From NCBI RefSeq assembly GCF_002001165.1, contig NZ_MUNQ01000007.1, positions 124,001 to 188,000 on the forward strand: a DNA stretch of 64,000 bases, written 5' to 3'. The position numbers and the translations under genes are program-made. Origin of the DNA: Rhodanobacter sp. C05 (lineage in GTDB: Bacteria; Pseudomonadota; Gammaproteobacteria; Xanthomonadales; Rhodanobacteraceae). The notes beneath the pieces were generated by a model. It had not been told where the DNA came from. It saw nothing but the letters and a program-made list of their open reading frames with translations, and ran no database searches. The number at the start of each line of letters is the position of its first letter. The first letter of the stretch is position 1. This document shows, in pieces, positions 19,808 to 31,591 of the stretch.

Positions 19808-20707
19808 TTAGCGACGCGGGTCATAATCCTTGAAGTGTTCGTGCAACGCTTCGTAGGCCGCGCGCTGATCGTCACTGTCCGCCAGCGGGATACGGATCGA
19901 CAGTTCCACCATCTGATCGCCCGGATGCGCGCCTGGCATGCCACGACCCTTCAGGCGCAGCTTGCGGCCCGACTGCGAACCTGCAGGTATGCGCAGATCC
20001 ACCGTACCAGCCAGGGTCGGCACCGGCACCGTGGCACCTAGCGCCGCTTCCCAAGGCGTGATCGGCAACACATGCACCACGTTGCGACCGTCCAGGCGGA
20101 AGCGCGCATCGTCGTGAATGCCCACTTCCAGCAGCAGATCCCCATTCGGCCCACCAGCCATGCCTGGCTGGCCCTGGCCGGAGAGGCGGATCACCTGTCC
20201 GGGATTGATGCCGGCCGGAATCTTCACTTCCAGCACGCGCTCGCCACCGGCCGGATCATGCATCGCCAACCGCGTACGACCACCGTCGAACGCCGTCTGC
20301 AGGTCGATCCGCACCGACGCCTGCACATCCTGGCCACGACGTGGTCGCGGCTGACCACGCTGTCCACCACCGGCTGCACCACGGCCGAACAGGCTCTCGA
20401 AGAAATCGCTGAAATCGCCGTCGTCTCCGCCACCGAAGCCTTGTTGCCCTTGCCAACCCGGTGGCGGGCGGAACTGCTCGCCCTGCCGATAGCCGCCGGC
20501 GCGCAGCTGGTCGTAGGAGCGCCGCTTCTCGGCGTCCTTCAGTACTTCGTTAGCCTCGTTGACCGACTTGAACTTCTCCTCGGCACCGGCTTCCTTGTTC
20601 TTGTCCGGATGGTATTTGCGCGCCAGCTTGCGATACGCCGCCTTGATCTCGGCTTCGCTGGCATCGGGCTTCACACCCAGGATCTCGTAATAGTCTTTGA
20701 ATTCCAC
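19808..20707 (-). CDS. cbpA: CbpA-like DnaJ-domain co-chaperone
   Basis: DnaJ-type co-chaperone without a zinc-finger domain. The J domain covers residues 1-65 with HPDK in [14 protein letters not shown] Gly/Phe-rich linker follows ([21 protein letters not shown]), then two C-terminal beta domains (about 125-290) containing [22 protein letters not shown]. This layout is that of curved-DNA-binding protein CbpA/DjlA-like class B J proteins. The start chosen is the GTG at 20707 ([13 protein letters not shown]), with GGGGAG spaced 5 nt upstream; a GTG six codons earlier would overlap this Shine-Dalgarno. No partner such as cbpM is seen next to it. Confidence 0.85.
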   Translation of the reverse strand: MEFKDYYEILGVKPDASEAEIKAAYRKLARKYHPDKNKEAGAEEKFKSVNEANEVLKDAEKRRSYDQLRAGGYRQGEQFRPPPGWQGQQGFGGGDDGDFSDFFESLFGRGAAGGGQRGQPRPRRGQDVQASVRIDLQTAFDGGRTRLAMHDPAGGERVLEVKIPAGINPGQVIRLSGQGQPGMAGGPNGDLLLEVGIHDDARFRLDGRNVVHVLPITPWEAALGATVPVPTLAGTVDLRIPAGSQSGRKLRLKGRGMPGAHPGDQMVELSIRIPLADSDDQRAAYEALHEHFKDYDPRR

Positions 20708-20961
20708 CAATACTCCCCAACTCACGCAAACCGCGGTGGATCGACTCCGCCACGGGCAAGACCTGCATCTGACTCAGTGATTGCTGCTGATGGTAATGCG
20801 TCCCGGCGTCGCCGGCGCTTTCTTCACCAGATGTCGCCGCGAATCGATTGCGCTCAATCACTACTTGTCACAAGAAGTAGGTCCAGCTGCCGACGATTCA
20901 AGGCGACAGCCCATCGCCGGGCGATTTAGCATGGCGAAGCTTCCCCCATCCCGAGACCCGC
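20708..20961. other. Divergent intergenic region between cbpA and the peroxiredoxin gene
   Basis: 254 bp with no gene. It contains a short dyad CTACTT/AAGTAG (20861-20866, 20875-20880) upstream of the peroxiredoxin gene. No promoter with two good hexamers stood out on either strand. Confidence 0.4.
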
Positions 20962-21444
20962 ATGACCATCCAGCCTGGCAACACGATTCCCGATACCACC
21001 ATTCAGGTCATCGACGGCGAGATAAGGCCAGACCATACCGGCGAACTGTTTGCCGGCCGAAAAGTCCTGCTGTTCGGCCTGCCCGGCGCATTCACCCCGA
21101 CCTGCTCGAACAAACACCTGCCCGGCTATATCAGTCATTACGCCGAATTCCAGCAACGCGACATCAGCGTAATGTGCCTCGCCGTCAACGATGCCTACGT
21201 GATGCAGGCCTGGGCCGCCGCGCAACAGGTTCCCGCCGGGCTGCTGATGCTGGCCGACGGCAACGCCAGCTTCACCCGCGCACTGGGACTGGAACTGGAT
21301 GGCACCGCGTTCGGCATGGGGCTGCGCACGAGGCGCTTTGCGCTGTACGCGGTAGATGGCGTGGTGCGTCTGCTGCAAGTCGAAGCGCCCGGCGAACTGC
21401 GGGTTTCCAGTGCGGAGGCGATGCTGGCGACGATCGGGCATTGA
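20962..21444 (+). CDS. Peroxiredoxin, Prx5/redoxin type
   Basis: Thiol peroxidase of 160 residues. The peroxidatic cysteine is C48 in PGAFTPTCSNKHLPG, the Prx5 (AhpE/TSA-like, "glutathione-dependent peroxiredoxin") signature. The downstream part has AVNDAYVMQAW and FGMGLRTRRFALY, as in the family. Reduces hydrogen peroxide or alkyl hydroperoxides in the cytoplasm, probably with glutaredoxin/glutathione or thioredoxin; no fused glutaredoxin domain is present. Expressed alone, divergent from cbpA. Confidence 0.88.
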   Translation: MTIQPGNTIPDTTIQVIDGEIRPDHTGELFAGRKVLLFGLPGAFTPTCSNKHLPGYISHYAEFQQRDISVMCLAVNDAYVMQAWAAAQQVPAGLLMLADGNASFTRALGLELDGTAFGMGLRTRRFALYAVDGVVRLLQVEAPGELRVSSAEAMLATIGH

Positions 21445-21508
21445 GGTACCCGAACTGATGCGTTTAACCCGATCGAGTCCTTTCTATATCAATGCTTGGG
21501 GATACTCC

Positions 21509-22138
21509 ATGCGTCACGACGCTCGCAGTTTGTTCCTTGTCATCGTCATCCCTGTGCTTGTATCTGGATGCACCACCTTGGCGGGCAAAATGGTTTCAAC
21601 GCACATCTACGAGATGCGTGTCGATGGCGGGAATGCGGTTTATTCCAAACCGGAGCATTGCAGCAATCCTAGCTATAGCGTCACTTATCATCCCAGCGAT
21701 GATGCCAAGTTGACACTTACCGATATCTCGGGCAACGGAAACATTGAGTTTGATGTTGAGATAACACTTAAAACTAATGCGACGTTTTTTTTCGTTTCTT
21801 CAAGTATCACGGCATCGTCCAGCGAATGGAAAAAACCCATCAACGTTCCGTTGCCTAAATTCTCTTCCTATCAAAAAAATGGAACGCAAATTTTTCCATT
21901 GAGTGAACTTACAGGACCAAAAGAAAATACACCGACAGCGACGCCCTCGCCCTACTACACCACACATTTTTTTAGCTCGTACACTTATTCTGGAACGGTT
22001 GACGGCAATATTGATCGTGTTGATGAGCTCACCATTAATTTGCCTGCTGCTGTTGTGGATGGTAAACATGTCGAGTTCGGACCTATCGTTCTTCACGACA
22101 AAAAACTTACTTACTTTCAAAGCTCGTGCTTGCGCTAG
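21509..22138 (+). CDS. Predicted lipoprotein of unknown function, AT-rich
   Basis: I do not recognise a family. The 209-residue product starts MRHDARSLFLVIVIPVLVSGC, a lipoprotein signal peptide with lipobox LVSGC (C21). The rest is beta-rich in appearance, Ser/Thr-rich (SSSITASSSEW), with no helices long enough for membrane spans, and contains five cysteines or fewer. The ATG at 21509 has GGGGA upstream; a longer in-frame start at 21356 overlaps the peroxiredoxin gene and is rejected. Base composition differs sharply from neighbours: three 60-base stretches I counted (21781-, 21841-, 21961-) hold only 35-42% GC. Homopolymer runs of T8, A7 and T7 occur. Likely recent acquisition or a fast-evolving orphan. 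Confidence 0.65.
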   Translation: MRHDARSLFLVIVIPVLVSGCTTLAGKMVSTHIYEMRVDGGNAVYSKPEHCSNPSYSVTYHPSDDAKLTLTDISGNGNIEFDVEITLKTNATFFFVSSSITASSSEWKKPINVPLPKFSSYQKNGTQIFPLSELTGPKENTPTATPSPYYTTHFFSSYTYSGTVDGNIDRVDELTINLPAAVVDGKHVEFGPIVLHDKKLTYFQSSCLR

Positions 22139-22246
22139 AGGTATAAAAACCAGCCTCGCTATGCAGCTGCCGTACTATATGTGGCAGTGAGACACTCGTA
22201 GTAACTATCGAGAGGTCTACCTAGCTAATAATGGATTTGATGCACA

Positions 22247-22280
22247 AAAGAAAAACCCCGGCATGCCGGGGTTTTTCTTT
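22247..22280. terminator. Bidirectional terminator between the lipoprotein gene and gyrA
   Basis: Perfect 34-bp palindrome (17-bp arms, 22247-22263 and 22264-22280) with a GC core, five As/Ts on each side and further A/T flanks. Works for both convergent genes. Confidence 0.9.
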
Positions 22281-22302
22281 CAAAACAACATCAGACTCAT
22301 TC

Positions 22303-24912
<2,610 letters not shown>

Positions 24913-24996
24913 GAATCGGCTTCCCTGATAACGAAAAAAAGGACGCTGGCACCGCGCCTCAAGCGCATGCGCGAGCGACCCGAAATCAACCTGAAG

Positions 24997-25005
24997 AGTG
25001 TAGCA
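24997..25005 (-). promoter_or_regulatory. Extended -10 promoter of gyrA (putative)
   Basis: On the minus strand TGC-TACACT (25005 down to 24997) is an extended -10 element about 85 nt before the gyrA ATG. The -35 position is weak, as is common for supercoiling-sensitive gyrase promoters. Confidence 0.4.
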
Positions 25006-25051
25006 CGAATGTCATCAAAACGACAGGATTTAGTCGTTTAAAATCAGTGAC

Positions 25052-25465
25052 TTACGATGATGTCTTGGTGACCTTGAAAAGCACTCCGCGCGCTGTCGAA
25101 AAATTGACCAGCGCGGCCACTGCCGAACCCGCGGCCGCCGCCACGGCGGGCCAGCGATGCAGCGCGGGAAAGTTCATCAGCAACAGGGCATAAATCCCGT
25201 AATTGATCACTGCACCGAAGCTCATCAGCCCCACCCAGTGCAGCCATTCGGCATGCGCGGCACGATCGCTGGAGCGTGCGGCGAAGGTATAGCGACGATT
25301 CCACCACCAGGTGAACGTGGCCGCCAGCAGGAACGACAACACCCGGGCCAGGTAGGGGTTCCAGTTTTCGATGCCCACCAGCAGCTGCACGATGCCGGCG
25401 TCGACCACCAGGCCTCCGACACCACCCACTGCAAACAGCGTGATTTCGCGCGACAGCCTGATCAT
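25052..25465 (-). CDS. GtrA-family membrane protein
   Basis: Small four-helix membrane protein (137 residues) of the GtrA/DPMS family, implicated in moving polyprenyl-linked sugars across the membrane. It begins [29 protein letters not shown] and contains the family motif [11 protein letters not shown] after the second helix, then two more helices ([15 protein letters not shown] and the last near 110-125). The start at 25465 overlaps the mtnA stop (ATGA). No glycosyltransferase gene is adjacent, so the partner is unknown; in this position it simply rides behind mtnA. Function is inferred only at family level. Confidence 0.8.
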   Translation of the reverse strand: MIRLSREITLFAVGGVGGLVVDAGIVQLLVGIENWNPYLARVLSFLLAATFTWWWNRRYTFAARSSDRAAHAEWLHWVGLMSFGAVINYGIYALLLMNFPALHRWPAVAAAAGSAVAALVNFSTARGVLFKVTKTSS

Positions 25466-26472
25466 CCGAACATGGCCTGCATCGCGATGCTGTTCGGCCG
25501 CTCGATCACGCCGCGTTCGGTCACGATGGCGTCGATCAGCTCGGCAGGTGCCACGTCGAATACCGGGTTCCAAGCCTGCGCGCCGTCGATCACGGTACGC
25601 ACGCCGTTGGTGCTGAGCAACTCGGCAGAATCGCGCAACTCGATCTCGATTTCCTCGCCACTGCCGGTGCGCATGTCGACCGTGGATGACGGCGCCACCA
25701 CCATGAACTTCACGCCGTGGTACTTCGCGGCGATCGCCAGCTGGTAGGTACCGATCTTGTTGGCGGTATCGCCGTTGGCAGCGATCCGGTCAGCACCCAC
25801 GATCACCCATTGCACGGCACCGGATTTCATCAGATGCGCCGCGGCGGAATCGGCAATCAGCTGTGCCGGAATGCCATCGCGCACCAGTTCCCACATGGTC
25901 AGGCGCGCACCCTGCTGCCACGGCCGGGTTTCGCCGGCATAAACCCGGCTGATCCGCCCCGCCGCCACGCCGGCACGGATCACGCCCAGCGCGGTACCGA
26001 AACCAGCCGTGGCCAGCGAGCCGGTATTGCAGTGGGTCAGCACGCCCGAACCGGATGTGATAAGCGAGGCGCCCAGTTCACCCATATGCCGGTTCGCAGC
26101 CAGATCCTCGTCCTGGATTGCCTGCGCCTCGCGTACCAATGCCTCGCCGTCGGCCCCGGCAGCGATACGCTTCTTCATGCGATCCAGCGCCCACATCAGG
26201 TTCACCGCAGTGGGCCGTGCCGCGCGCAGCATCGCCAGCACGTCATCCAGCGCGGCATGTTGCTGTGCTGCCATCGCCGTACCCCAGGCCGCGGCAATGC
26301 CGATCGCGGGAGCGCCGCGTACAGCGAGGTCCCTGATCGCCTGGGTTACCTGCGCGGCATCGCGGCAATCGATCCAGAGTTCCTCATGCGGCAGCCGGCG
26401 TTGGTCCAGCAGGCGCAGATGATCGCCGCGCCATTGCACGGCGCGGATGCGGTCGTATCGGTCGTAGTCCAT
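25462..26472 (-). CDS. mtnA: Methylthioribose-1-phosphate isomerase
   Basis: Converts 5-methylthioribose 1-phosphate to 5-methylthioribulose 1-phosphate in methionine salvage. The 336-residue eIF2B-alpha-like fold shows [13 protein letters not shown], the catalytic cysteine in [18 protein letters not shown] (C148) and the catalytic aspartate in [18 protein letters not shown]. No other mtn genes are adjacent, so the rest of the salvage pathway must lie elsewhere. The ATG context is ordinary. It is coupled to gtrA by a 4-bp overlap. Confidence 0.93.
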   Translation of the reverse strand: MDYDRYDRIRAVQWRGDHLRLLDQRRLPHEELWIDCRDAAQVTQAIRDLAVRGAPAIGIAAAWGTAMAAQQHAALDDVLAMLRAARPTAVNLMWALDRMKKRIAAGADGEALVREAQAIQDEDLAANRHMGELGASLITSGSGVLTHCNTGSLATAGFGTALGVIRAGVAAGRISRVYAGETRPWQQGARLTMWELVRDGIPAQLIADSAAAHLMKSGAVQWVIVGADRIAANGDTANKIGTYQLAIAAKYHGVKFMVVAPSSTVDMRTGSGEEIEIELRDSAELLSTNGVRTVIDGAQAWNPVFDVAPAELIDAIVTERGVIERPNSIAMQAMFG

Positions 26473-26532
26473 CGGAATGATCTTTTACTCGAACAGGAAC
26501 GGTGCCAGCGGATGACCCGAAGCCCTAGTGCA

Positions 26533-26718
26533 TCAGGGCGCTTCGGGCATCACCAACCACATGATCAGATACAGCAGGATGCCGGATCCGCCCATCAGTG
26601 TAAGGATGATCCAGCCGACGCGCACCAGGGTCGGATCCCAGCCGTAATACTCGGCAATGCCACCGCACACGCCGGCAAGCGAGCGGTAGCGGCGAGAACG
26701 ATACAGACGCTTTTCCAA
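26533..26718 (-). CDS. PspC-domain mini membrane protein
   Basis: 61-residue protein consisting only of a PspC domain: KRLYRSRRYRSLAGVCGGIAEYYGWDPTLVRVGWIIL followed by one hydrophobic helix (LMGGSGILLYLIMWLVMP). In E. coli PspC is a larger envelope-stress sensor that engages PspA/PspB; stand-alone mini versions are common and uncharacterised. It lies between phaC (26 bp) and mtnA (60 bp) on the same strand. No pspA or pspF is nearby, so a phage-shock role is not supported by context. Confidence 0.85.
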   Translation of the reverse strand: MEKRLYRSRRYRSLAGVCGGIAEYYGWDPTLVRVGWIILTLMGGSGILLYLIMWLVMPEAP

Positions 26719-26744
26719 GAATTACACCTCGCTGGTCGTGGGTA

Positions 26745-27812
26745 TCAATCGCGTGCCCGCAGCCACTGGTGGATTGCCGGTGGCACTTCGCGCTGCGCGC
26801 GGCCTGACACGTAGATGCCGATATGGCCACCCTTGAACGCGAGCTGGGTGTAATCGGTAGTGCCAACGTGCCTGCCCATTGCACGCGAGGCATCCGGCGG
26901 CACCAGGTGATCCTGCTCGGCAAAGATGTTCAGTACCGGATGGGTCACCAAGCCCAGGTCCACCGGCTTGCCGCCGATCTCCAGGGTGCCCTTGACCAGC
27001 TTGTTGCCCTGGTAGAAATCCTTGATGAACTGGCGGAACGCCTCGCCGGCCTGATCCGGCGAATCGAAGATCCAGCGCTCCATGCGCAGGAAATTTTCAA
27101 GCTCGGCCGGATTGTCGAGGATGTCGACCATGCCGATGTACTTCTGCTGGTTCAGCCGCACCGGCTTCAGCGTGAGGTAGACGTAGTTCATCAGCCCGGC
27201 GGGGATATTGCCCATGGTGTCGACAAACAGGTCCACGTCCATGTTGCGGCACCAGTGCGACAGCATGTTGTCCGGCGTATGAAAATCCACCGGCGTGACC
27301 ATCGTGATCAGATTCTTCACCTTGTCCGCGTGCAGCGCGGTGTAGCAGAGCGAGAAAGCGCCACCCTGGCAGATGCCGAGCAGGTTGATCGCATCCAGGC
27401 CGTGCCGCTTGCGCACCACATCGACGCAACGATCGAGGTAACCGTTGATGTAATCATCAAGGGTCAGCCAGCGATCGGCACCATCGGGATAACCCCAGTC
27501 GATCAGGTAAACGTCCTCGCCCTGCTCCAGCAGGTTGCGCACCATCGAGCGGTCGGCCTGCAGGTCGGTCATCCACACCGTGTTGACCAGCGCATAGACG
27601 ATCAGCAGCGGCGTCTTGGAGGTTGGCCTGCCAGTGCCCTTGAAATGCCACACCTGCAGCTTGTCTTCGCTGTAGACCAGTTCACGCGGCGTATTCGCGT
27701 ATTCGGGTTCGCGCATGCTGCGCAGGTGACCCATGCCTGCCGCGAGCTTGCGCTGGAACGTGGCGATGTCGCCCAGAGCCTTGCTCGGATCGATGCGCAA
27801 TGGCGTATGCAT
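26745..27812 (-). CDS. phaC: Class III poly(3-hydroxyalkanoate) synthase subunit PhaC
   Basis: Catalytic subunit of the two-subunit PHA synthase that polymerises 3-hydroxyacyl-CoA. The short length (355 residues, versus about 560-600 in class I/II) and adjacency to phaE define class III. The lipase-like box is GICQGG with the nucleophile C148; the Asp and His of the triad are in NIFAEQDHLVPP and KGGHIGIYVSG. WDWGYPD-type sequence (IDWGYPDGADRWLTLDDY) is also conserved. The ATG is 12 bp after the phaE stop. The granule-building genes phaA/phaB are not in the window. Confidence 0.93.
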   Translation of the reverse strand: MHTPLRIDPSKALGDIATFQRKLAAGMGHLRSMREPEYANTPRELVYSEDKLQVWHFKGTGRPTSKTPLLIVYALVNTVWMTDLQADRSMVRNLLEQGEDVYLIDWGYPDGADRWLTLDDYINGYLDRCVDVVRKRHGLDAINLLGICQGGAFSLCYTALHADKVKNLITMVTPVDFHTPDNMLSHWCRNMDVDLFVDTMGNIPAGLMNYVYLTLKPVRLNQQKYIGMVDILDNPAELENFLRMERWIFDSPDQAGEAFRQFIKDFYQGNKLVKGTLEIGGKPVDLGLVTHPVLNIFAEQDHLVPPDASRAMGRHVGTTDYTQLAFKGGHIGIYVSGRAQREVPPAIHQWLRARD

Positions 27813-27824
27813 GACGAAGTCTCC

Positions 27825-28901
27825 TTACTTGCGCTTGGACGAGCTGTTGCGGGACTTGGAAGCGGCCGCGCTCTTGCGCGGCGCCGCAGCCGGAGACTTG
27901 CTGACGATCTTTCCTGCCGCCGATGCGTGTGTCTTCTTTGCAGCGGCGGCCGGCTTGGCGGTGGACGCAGCCACTACCGGAGCACTGGCGAGCTGGCGTT
28001 TGAGTGCCGCCAGTTCGCGGCGCAACGCCATGATTTCGTCGGCATGATCCTCCGGTGCCGACGTCTGACTGGCACGGAACTCGCGACGCAATGCCTGCAG
28101 CCTCTCACCAAGACTGGATACTTCGCTGCGTGTCGGCACACCCAGTTGCTGGCACATCTGTTCGGTCTGCTGCTGCTGCAACTGGCGTACATGCATCTGC
28201 GTGTTGACCATCTCGCCATAGGCTTCGCGGAATTCGTCCGAGAGCGCGATCTCGGCATAAGCTTCCTCGGCCGAATCCACCCAGAGGTCGTACAACGCCT
28301 TCAGCGAATCGATCTGGCGACCCGGCTCGGCATGTTGAGCCAGCTTGCCCTGCAGCCGCTCCATGCCTTGCGTGTTGGCGCGCTGGATCAGCGCCTGGTA
28401 ACGCGCTGAAGCCTGCAACGAGGCCAGCACCGCGGCGCTCATCGCCTGCTGCTGCATTTGCTGTTCGCGGTTCAGTCCGAATGCCGGTGCCGGTCCATGC
28501 GTGCCGGGCAGATCGCCGAAGCCGCCGTGCTGTGCCGCCTGCCACCAGGACTGCCATTGCCGGGCAAAACCTTCTGCGCCGGCGCTGTCGATGCCGCTGA
28601 ACGCCTGGGCAAACGGCTGGCTGGCGCCGCCGAACAACTGTTGCACTTGCTGACGCCAGTCAGCCGGCGGCGCCGCGGCACCGCCGGCGGCTGCACCCTG
28701 CATCCAGTCGAAATATCCCTTCAGACCGGCCAGGGTGCGTTCCAGCGTGTCGTTGCCGGATGCAGGTGCTGCTGGCGGTGTGAAAAAAGGATTGGCGACA
28801 GGCTGAGCTTGCTGCTGTTGCAGCTGACGTGTCCAGGCGTCCCACGATTGTTGTGCCAGCGTCTGGTAGTCCCTGATGAAATCGTTTGCCGGGTCAGCCA
28901 T
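27825..28901 (-). CDS. phaE: Class III PHA synthase subunit PhaE with basic C-terminal tail
   Basis: Partner subunit of PhaC, 358 residues from the ATG at 28901 (MADPANDFIRDYQTLAQQSW), preceded by AGGA at good spacing; an upstream in-frame start at 28988 is rejected because it would run into the pnp terminator. Gln-rich helical segments (QLQQQQAQP, QQQTEQMCQQLG), LKALYDLWVDSAEEAYAE and FREAYGEMVNTQM are the PhaE hallmarks. The last 45 residues are a Lys/Ala/Ser-rich tail resembling histone H1-like tails of PhaF/PhaM. A predicted coiled coil (about 285-330) precedes it. Confidence 0.88.
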   Translation of the reverse strand: MADPANDFIRDYQTLAQQSWDAWTRQLQQQQAQPVANPFFTPPAAPASGNDTLERTLAGLKGYFDWMQGAAAGGAAAPPADWRQQVQQLFGGASQPFAQAFSGIDSAGAEGFARQWQSWWQAAQHGGFGDLPGTHGPAPAFGLNREQQMQQQAMSAAVLASLQASARYQALIQRANTQGMERLQGKLAQHAEPGRQIDSLKALYDLWVDSAEEAYAEIALSDEFREAYGEMVNTQMHVRQLQQQQTEQMCQQLGVPTRSEVSSLGERLQALRREFRASQTSAPEDHADEIMALRRELAALKRQLASAPVVAASTAKPAAAAKKTHASAAGKIVSKSPAAAPRKSAAASKSRNSSSKRK

Positions 28902-28973
28902 CGGTGCATCCTCGTACAAGGTTCCCTGCATCCTAGCAAAAGCCTGTTGCACAAAATCATCACCCTCGAAACG

Positions 28974-29003
28974 CACAAGGCCCGGCATGAGCCGGGCCTT
29001 GTG
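28974..29003 (-). terminator. Hairpin terminator after pnp
   Basis: Thirteen-bp perfect stem (28974-28986 with 28991-29003) around a 4-nt loop, 20 bp after the pnp stop. The T-run is poor on the minus strand, so it may act partly as a 3' stabiliser. Confidence 0.65.
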
Positions 29004-29023
29004 TATTCACACTACCGTGCAAC

Positions 29024-31129
29024 TCAGGCGTTGGCGCTTTCGTCTTCCAGCACAGCCTTCATCGACAGGCGGATACGACCCTGCTTGTCCACTTCCAGCA
29101 CCTTGACCTTGACGATATCGCCTTCCTTGAGCTTGTCGGAAACCTTCTCGACGCGCTCGCTGGAGATCTGCGACACGTGCACCAGACCATCCTTGCCCGG
29201 CATGATCGTCACGAATGCACCGAAGTCCATCAGCTTGGCGACCTTGCCCTCGTAGATGCGACCCGGCTCGACGTCAGAAGTGATCTGCTCGATGCGCTTC
29301 TTCGCCGCCTCACCTGCCTCACGATTGACCGAACCGATGATGATGGTGCCGTCGTCGCTGATGTCGATCGTGGTGCCGGTCTCTTCGGTGATCGAACGGA
29401 TCGTGGCGCCACCCTTGCCGATCACTTCGCGGATCTTGTCCGGATGAATCTTGATGGTGATCAGACGCGGGGCGTACTCGCTCATCTCCGCACGGGCGGT
29501 GGTGATGACCTTGGCCATTTCGCCGAGGATGTGCAGACGACCACGCTTGGCCTGGGCCAGCGCCACCTTCATGATCTCTTCGGTGATGCCGTCGATCTTG
29601 ATGTCCATCTGCAGCGCGGAGATGCCATCGGCGCTACCGGCCACCTTGAAGTCCATGTCGCCGAGGTGATCTTCGTCGCCCAGGATGTCGGACAGCACGA
29701 CGAAGTCGTTGCCTTCCTTGACCAGACCCATCGCGATACCAGCCACCGGTGCTTTCAACGGCACGCCTGCGTCCATCATCGCCAGCGAGGAACCGCACAC
29801 CGAAGCCATCGACGAGGAACCGTTGGACTCGGTGATTTCCGAGACCACGCGCACCACGTACGGGAATTCCTCGATGGTCGGCTTGACCGCCTGCACGCCG
29901 CGCTTGGCGAGACGACCGTGACCGATCTCGCGACGCTTCGGCGCACCGAAACGACCAGCCTCACCCACCGAGAACGGAGGGAAGTTGTAATGGAACAGGA
30001 ACGGATCCTTCGACTCGCCTTCCGGTGCGTCGATGATCTGCGCGTCACGCGTGGTGCCCAGCGTGGCCACGACCAGCGCCTGCGTCTCGCCACGGGTGAA
30101 CAGCGCCGAACCGTGGGTACGCGGCAGCACGCCGACGCGCACGGTGATCGCGCGCACGTCGTCGAGCTGACGGCCGTCGATACGCACCTTGGTCTTCAGC
30201 ACGCTGTCGCGCATGGTGTGGTACTCAAGCTCGCCGAATTCCTTCGACAGCTCGCCTGCCGACCAGCCATTGGCTTCGGCCTGCGCCTTGAGCTCGCCCA
30301 GCACGTCGGCCTTGATCGCGGAGATCGCATCGCGGCGCTGCAGCTTGTCGCGCACCTGGAAGGCTTCTTCCAGCTTGCTGCCGACCGCGCCCTTGAGGGT
30401 GGCAACCAGCGACTCGTTGCGGGCCGGCGCCTGCCAGTCCCACGACGGCTTGGCCGCTTCGGCAGCCAGCTCGGCGATCGCACGGATCGCGACCTGCATC
30501 TGCTGGTGACCGAACATCACCGCGCCGAGCATGACGTCCTCGGACAGCAGCTTGGCTTCGGATTCCACCATCAGCACCGCACCGGCAGTACCGGCGACGA
30601 CCAGATCCAGCTCGGAGGTCTTCAGTTCGGTGTGCGACGGGTTCAGCAGGTACTGGCCATTCGCGTAGCCGACGCGGGCGGCGCCGATCGGACCCTTGAA
30701 CGGGATGCCGGCCAGCGACAGCGCGGCGGAGGCGCCGAGCAGCGCGACGATGTCGCCGTCAACCTCGGGGTTGAGCGAAACGACCTGCGCGATAACCTGC
30801 ACTTCATTCTTGAAATCTTCCGGGAACAGCGGACGCACCGGACGATCGATCAGACGCGAGGTCAGCGTTTCCTTCTCGGTCGGACGGCCTTCGCGCTTGA
30901 AGAAGCCGCCCGGGATGCGGCCGGCGGAGTAGAACTTTTCCACGTAGTCGACGGTGAGCGGGAAGAAATCCTGCCCTTCCTTCTGCTTGGTGGCAGCCAC
31001 TGCGGTGACCAGCACCACGGTGCCGCCCATGCTGGCCATCACCGCACCGGACGCCTGGCGGGCAATTTCGCCCGTCTCCAGCGTGACTTCGTGACTACCG
31101 TACTGGAATGACTTGGTTACTTTTGCCAC
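29024..31129 (-). CDS. pnp: Polyribonucleotide nucleotidyltransferase (PNPase)
   Basis: 3'-5' phosphorolytic exoribonuclease of the RNA degradosome, 701 residues. Two RNase PH domains (about 1-220 and 310-540) flank the alpha-helical domain. [12 protein letters not shown] and [14 protein letters not shown] are the catalytic-core signatures. The KH domain has [15 protein letters not shown] and the S1 domain has [29 protein letters not shown]. It lies 25 bp after rpsO, the standard rpsO-pnp order. In E. coli the pnp leader is cleaved by RNase III and autoregulated; the 25-bp gap here leaves little room for the same hairpin. Confidence 0.97.
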   Translation of the reverse strand: MAKVTKSFQYGSHEVTLETGEIARQASGAVMASMGGTVVLVTAVAATKQKEGQDFFPLTVDYVEKFYSAGRIPGGFFKREGRPTEKETLTSRLIDRPVRPLFPEDFKNEVQVIAQVVSLNPEVDGDIVALLGASAALSLAGIPFKGPIGAARVGYANGQYLLNPSHTELKTSELDLVVAGTAGAVLMVESEAKLLSEDVMLGAVMFGHQQMQVAIRAIAELAAEAAKPSWDWQAPARNESLVATLKGAVGSKLEEAFQVRDKLQRRDAISAIKADVLGELKAQAEANGWSAGELSKEFGELEYHTMRDSVLKTKVRIDGRQLDDVRAITVRVGVLPRTHGSALFTRGETQALVVATLGTTRDAQIIDAPEGESKDPFLFHYNFPPFSVGEAGRFGAPKRREIGHGRLAKRGVQAVKPTIEEFPYVVRVVSEITESNGSSSMASVCGSSLAMMDAGVPLKAPVAGIAMGLVKEGNDFVVLSDILGDEDHLGDMDFKVAGSADGISALQMDIKIDGITEEIMKVALAQAKRGRLHILGEMAKVITTARAEMSEYAPRLITIKIHPDKIREVIGKGGATIRSITEETGTTIDISDDGTIIIGSVNREAGEAAKKRIEQITSDVEPGRIYEGKVAKLMDFGAFVTIMPGKDGLVHVSQISSERVEKVSDKLKEGDIVKVKVLEVDKQGRIRLSMKAVLEDESANA

Positions 31130-31154
31130 GTTGTTCTACTCCTCGTCCGGTGGA

Positions 31155-31424
31155 TTAACGGCGCAGGCCGAGGCGTTCGATCAGGGTCTGGTAGCGCGCA
31201 AGATCGCGATCTTTCAGGTAGCTGAGCAGACGCTTGCGCTGGTTGACCAACTTCAGCAGACCACGGCGGGAATGATGATCCTGCTTGTGTTCCTTGAAGT
31301 GGCCGGTGAGATGGTCGATGCGGGCGGACAGCAGGGCCACCTGAACTTCGGTCGAACCGGTGTCGTTCGGCACGCGGCCGAAATCAGCAATGATCTTGCC
31401 GGTCTGTTCTGCGGTAAGGGACAT
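31155..31424 (-). CDS. rpsO: 30S ribosomal protein S15 (uS15)
   Basis: 89-residue primary 16S rRNA-binding protein. It contains [35 protein letters not shown] and the rRNA-contact [11 protein letters not shown], ending [17 protein letters not shown] lies before the ATG. In E. coli S15 represses its own translation through a leader structure. Here the leader contains a 48-nt hairpin (31452-31499) 28 nt before the start codon, which could serve such a role. It is located between truB and pnp. Confidence 0.98.
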   Translation of the reverse strand: MSLTAEQTGKIIADFGRVPNDTGSTEVQVALLSARIDHLTGHFKEHKQDHHSRRGLLKLVNQRKRLLSYLKDRDLARYQTLIERLGLRR

Positions 31425-31451
31425 GGGTATACGTTTCCTTGGAAAGGCGAT

Positions 31452-31499
31452 GCGAAGCTTGTGCTTGCATCATCGCGATGACGCAAGCACAAGCTTCGC
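31452..31499 (-). promoter_or_regulatory. Long hairpin in the rpsO leader
   Basis: 17-bp perfect outer stem (31452-31468 with 31483-31499), one A.C mismatch (31469/31482), then a further self-complementary 12-mer (31470-31481, TCATCGCGATGA). There is no T-run, so it is not a classical terminator. It is placed between truB and rpsO. Confidence 0.8.
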
Positions 31500-31591
31500 C
31501 TAGATGAATGAAAGCGTTGAAATAACCTGTCTATTCTACTGACGGGAGTGGTGTTACAACAAGTGCGGAGCAGCTTATCCGCGCAATTTCT

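Noticed and set aside
20861-20880. Dyad CTACTT/AAGTAG as an OxyR site before the peroxiredoxin gene
   Set aside because: It lacks the spaced ATAG elements of OxyR sites; a six-base dyad is easily chance.
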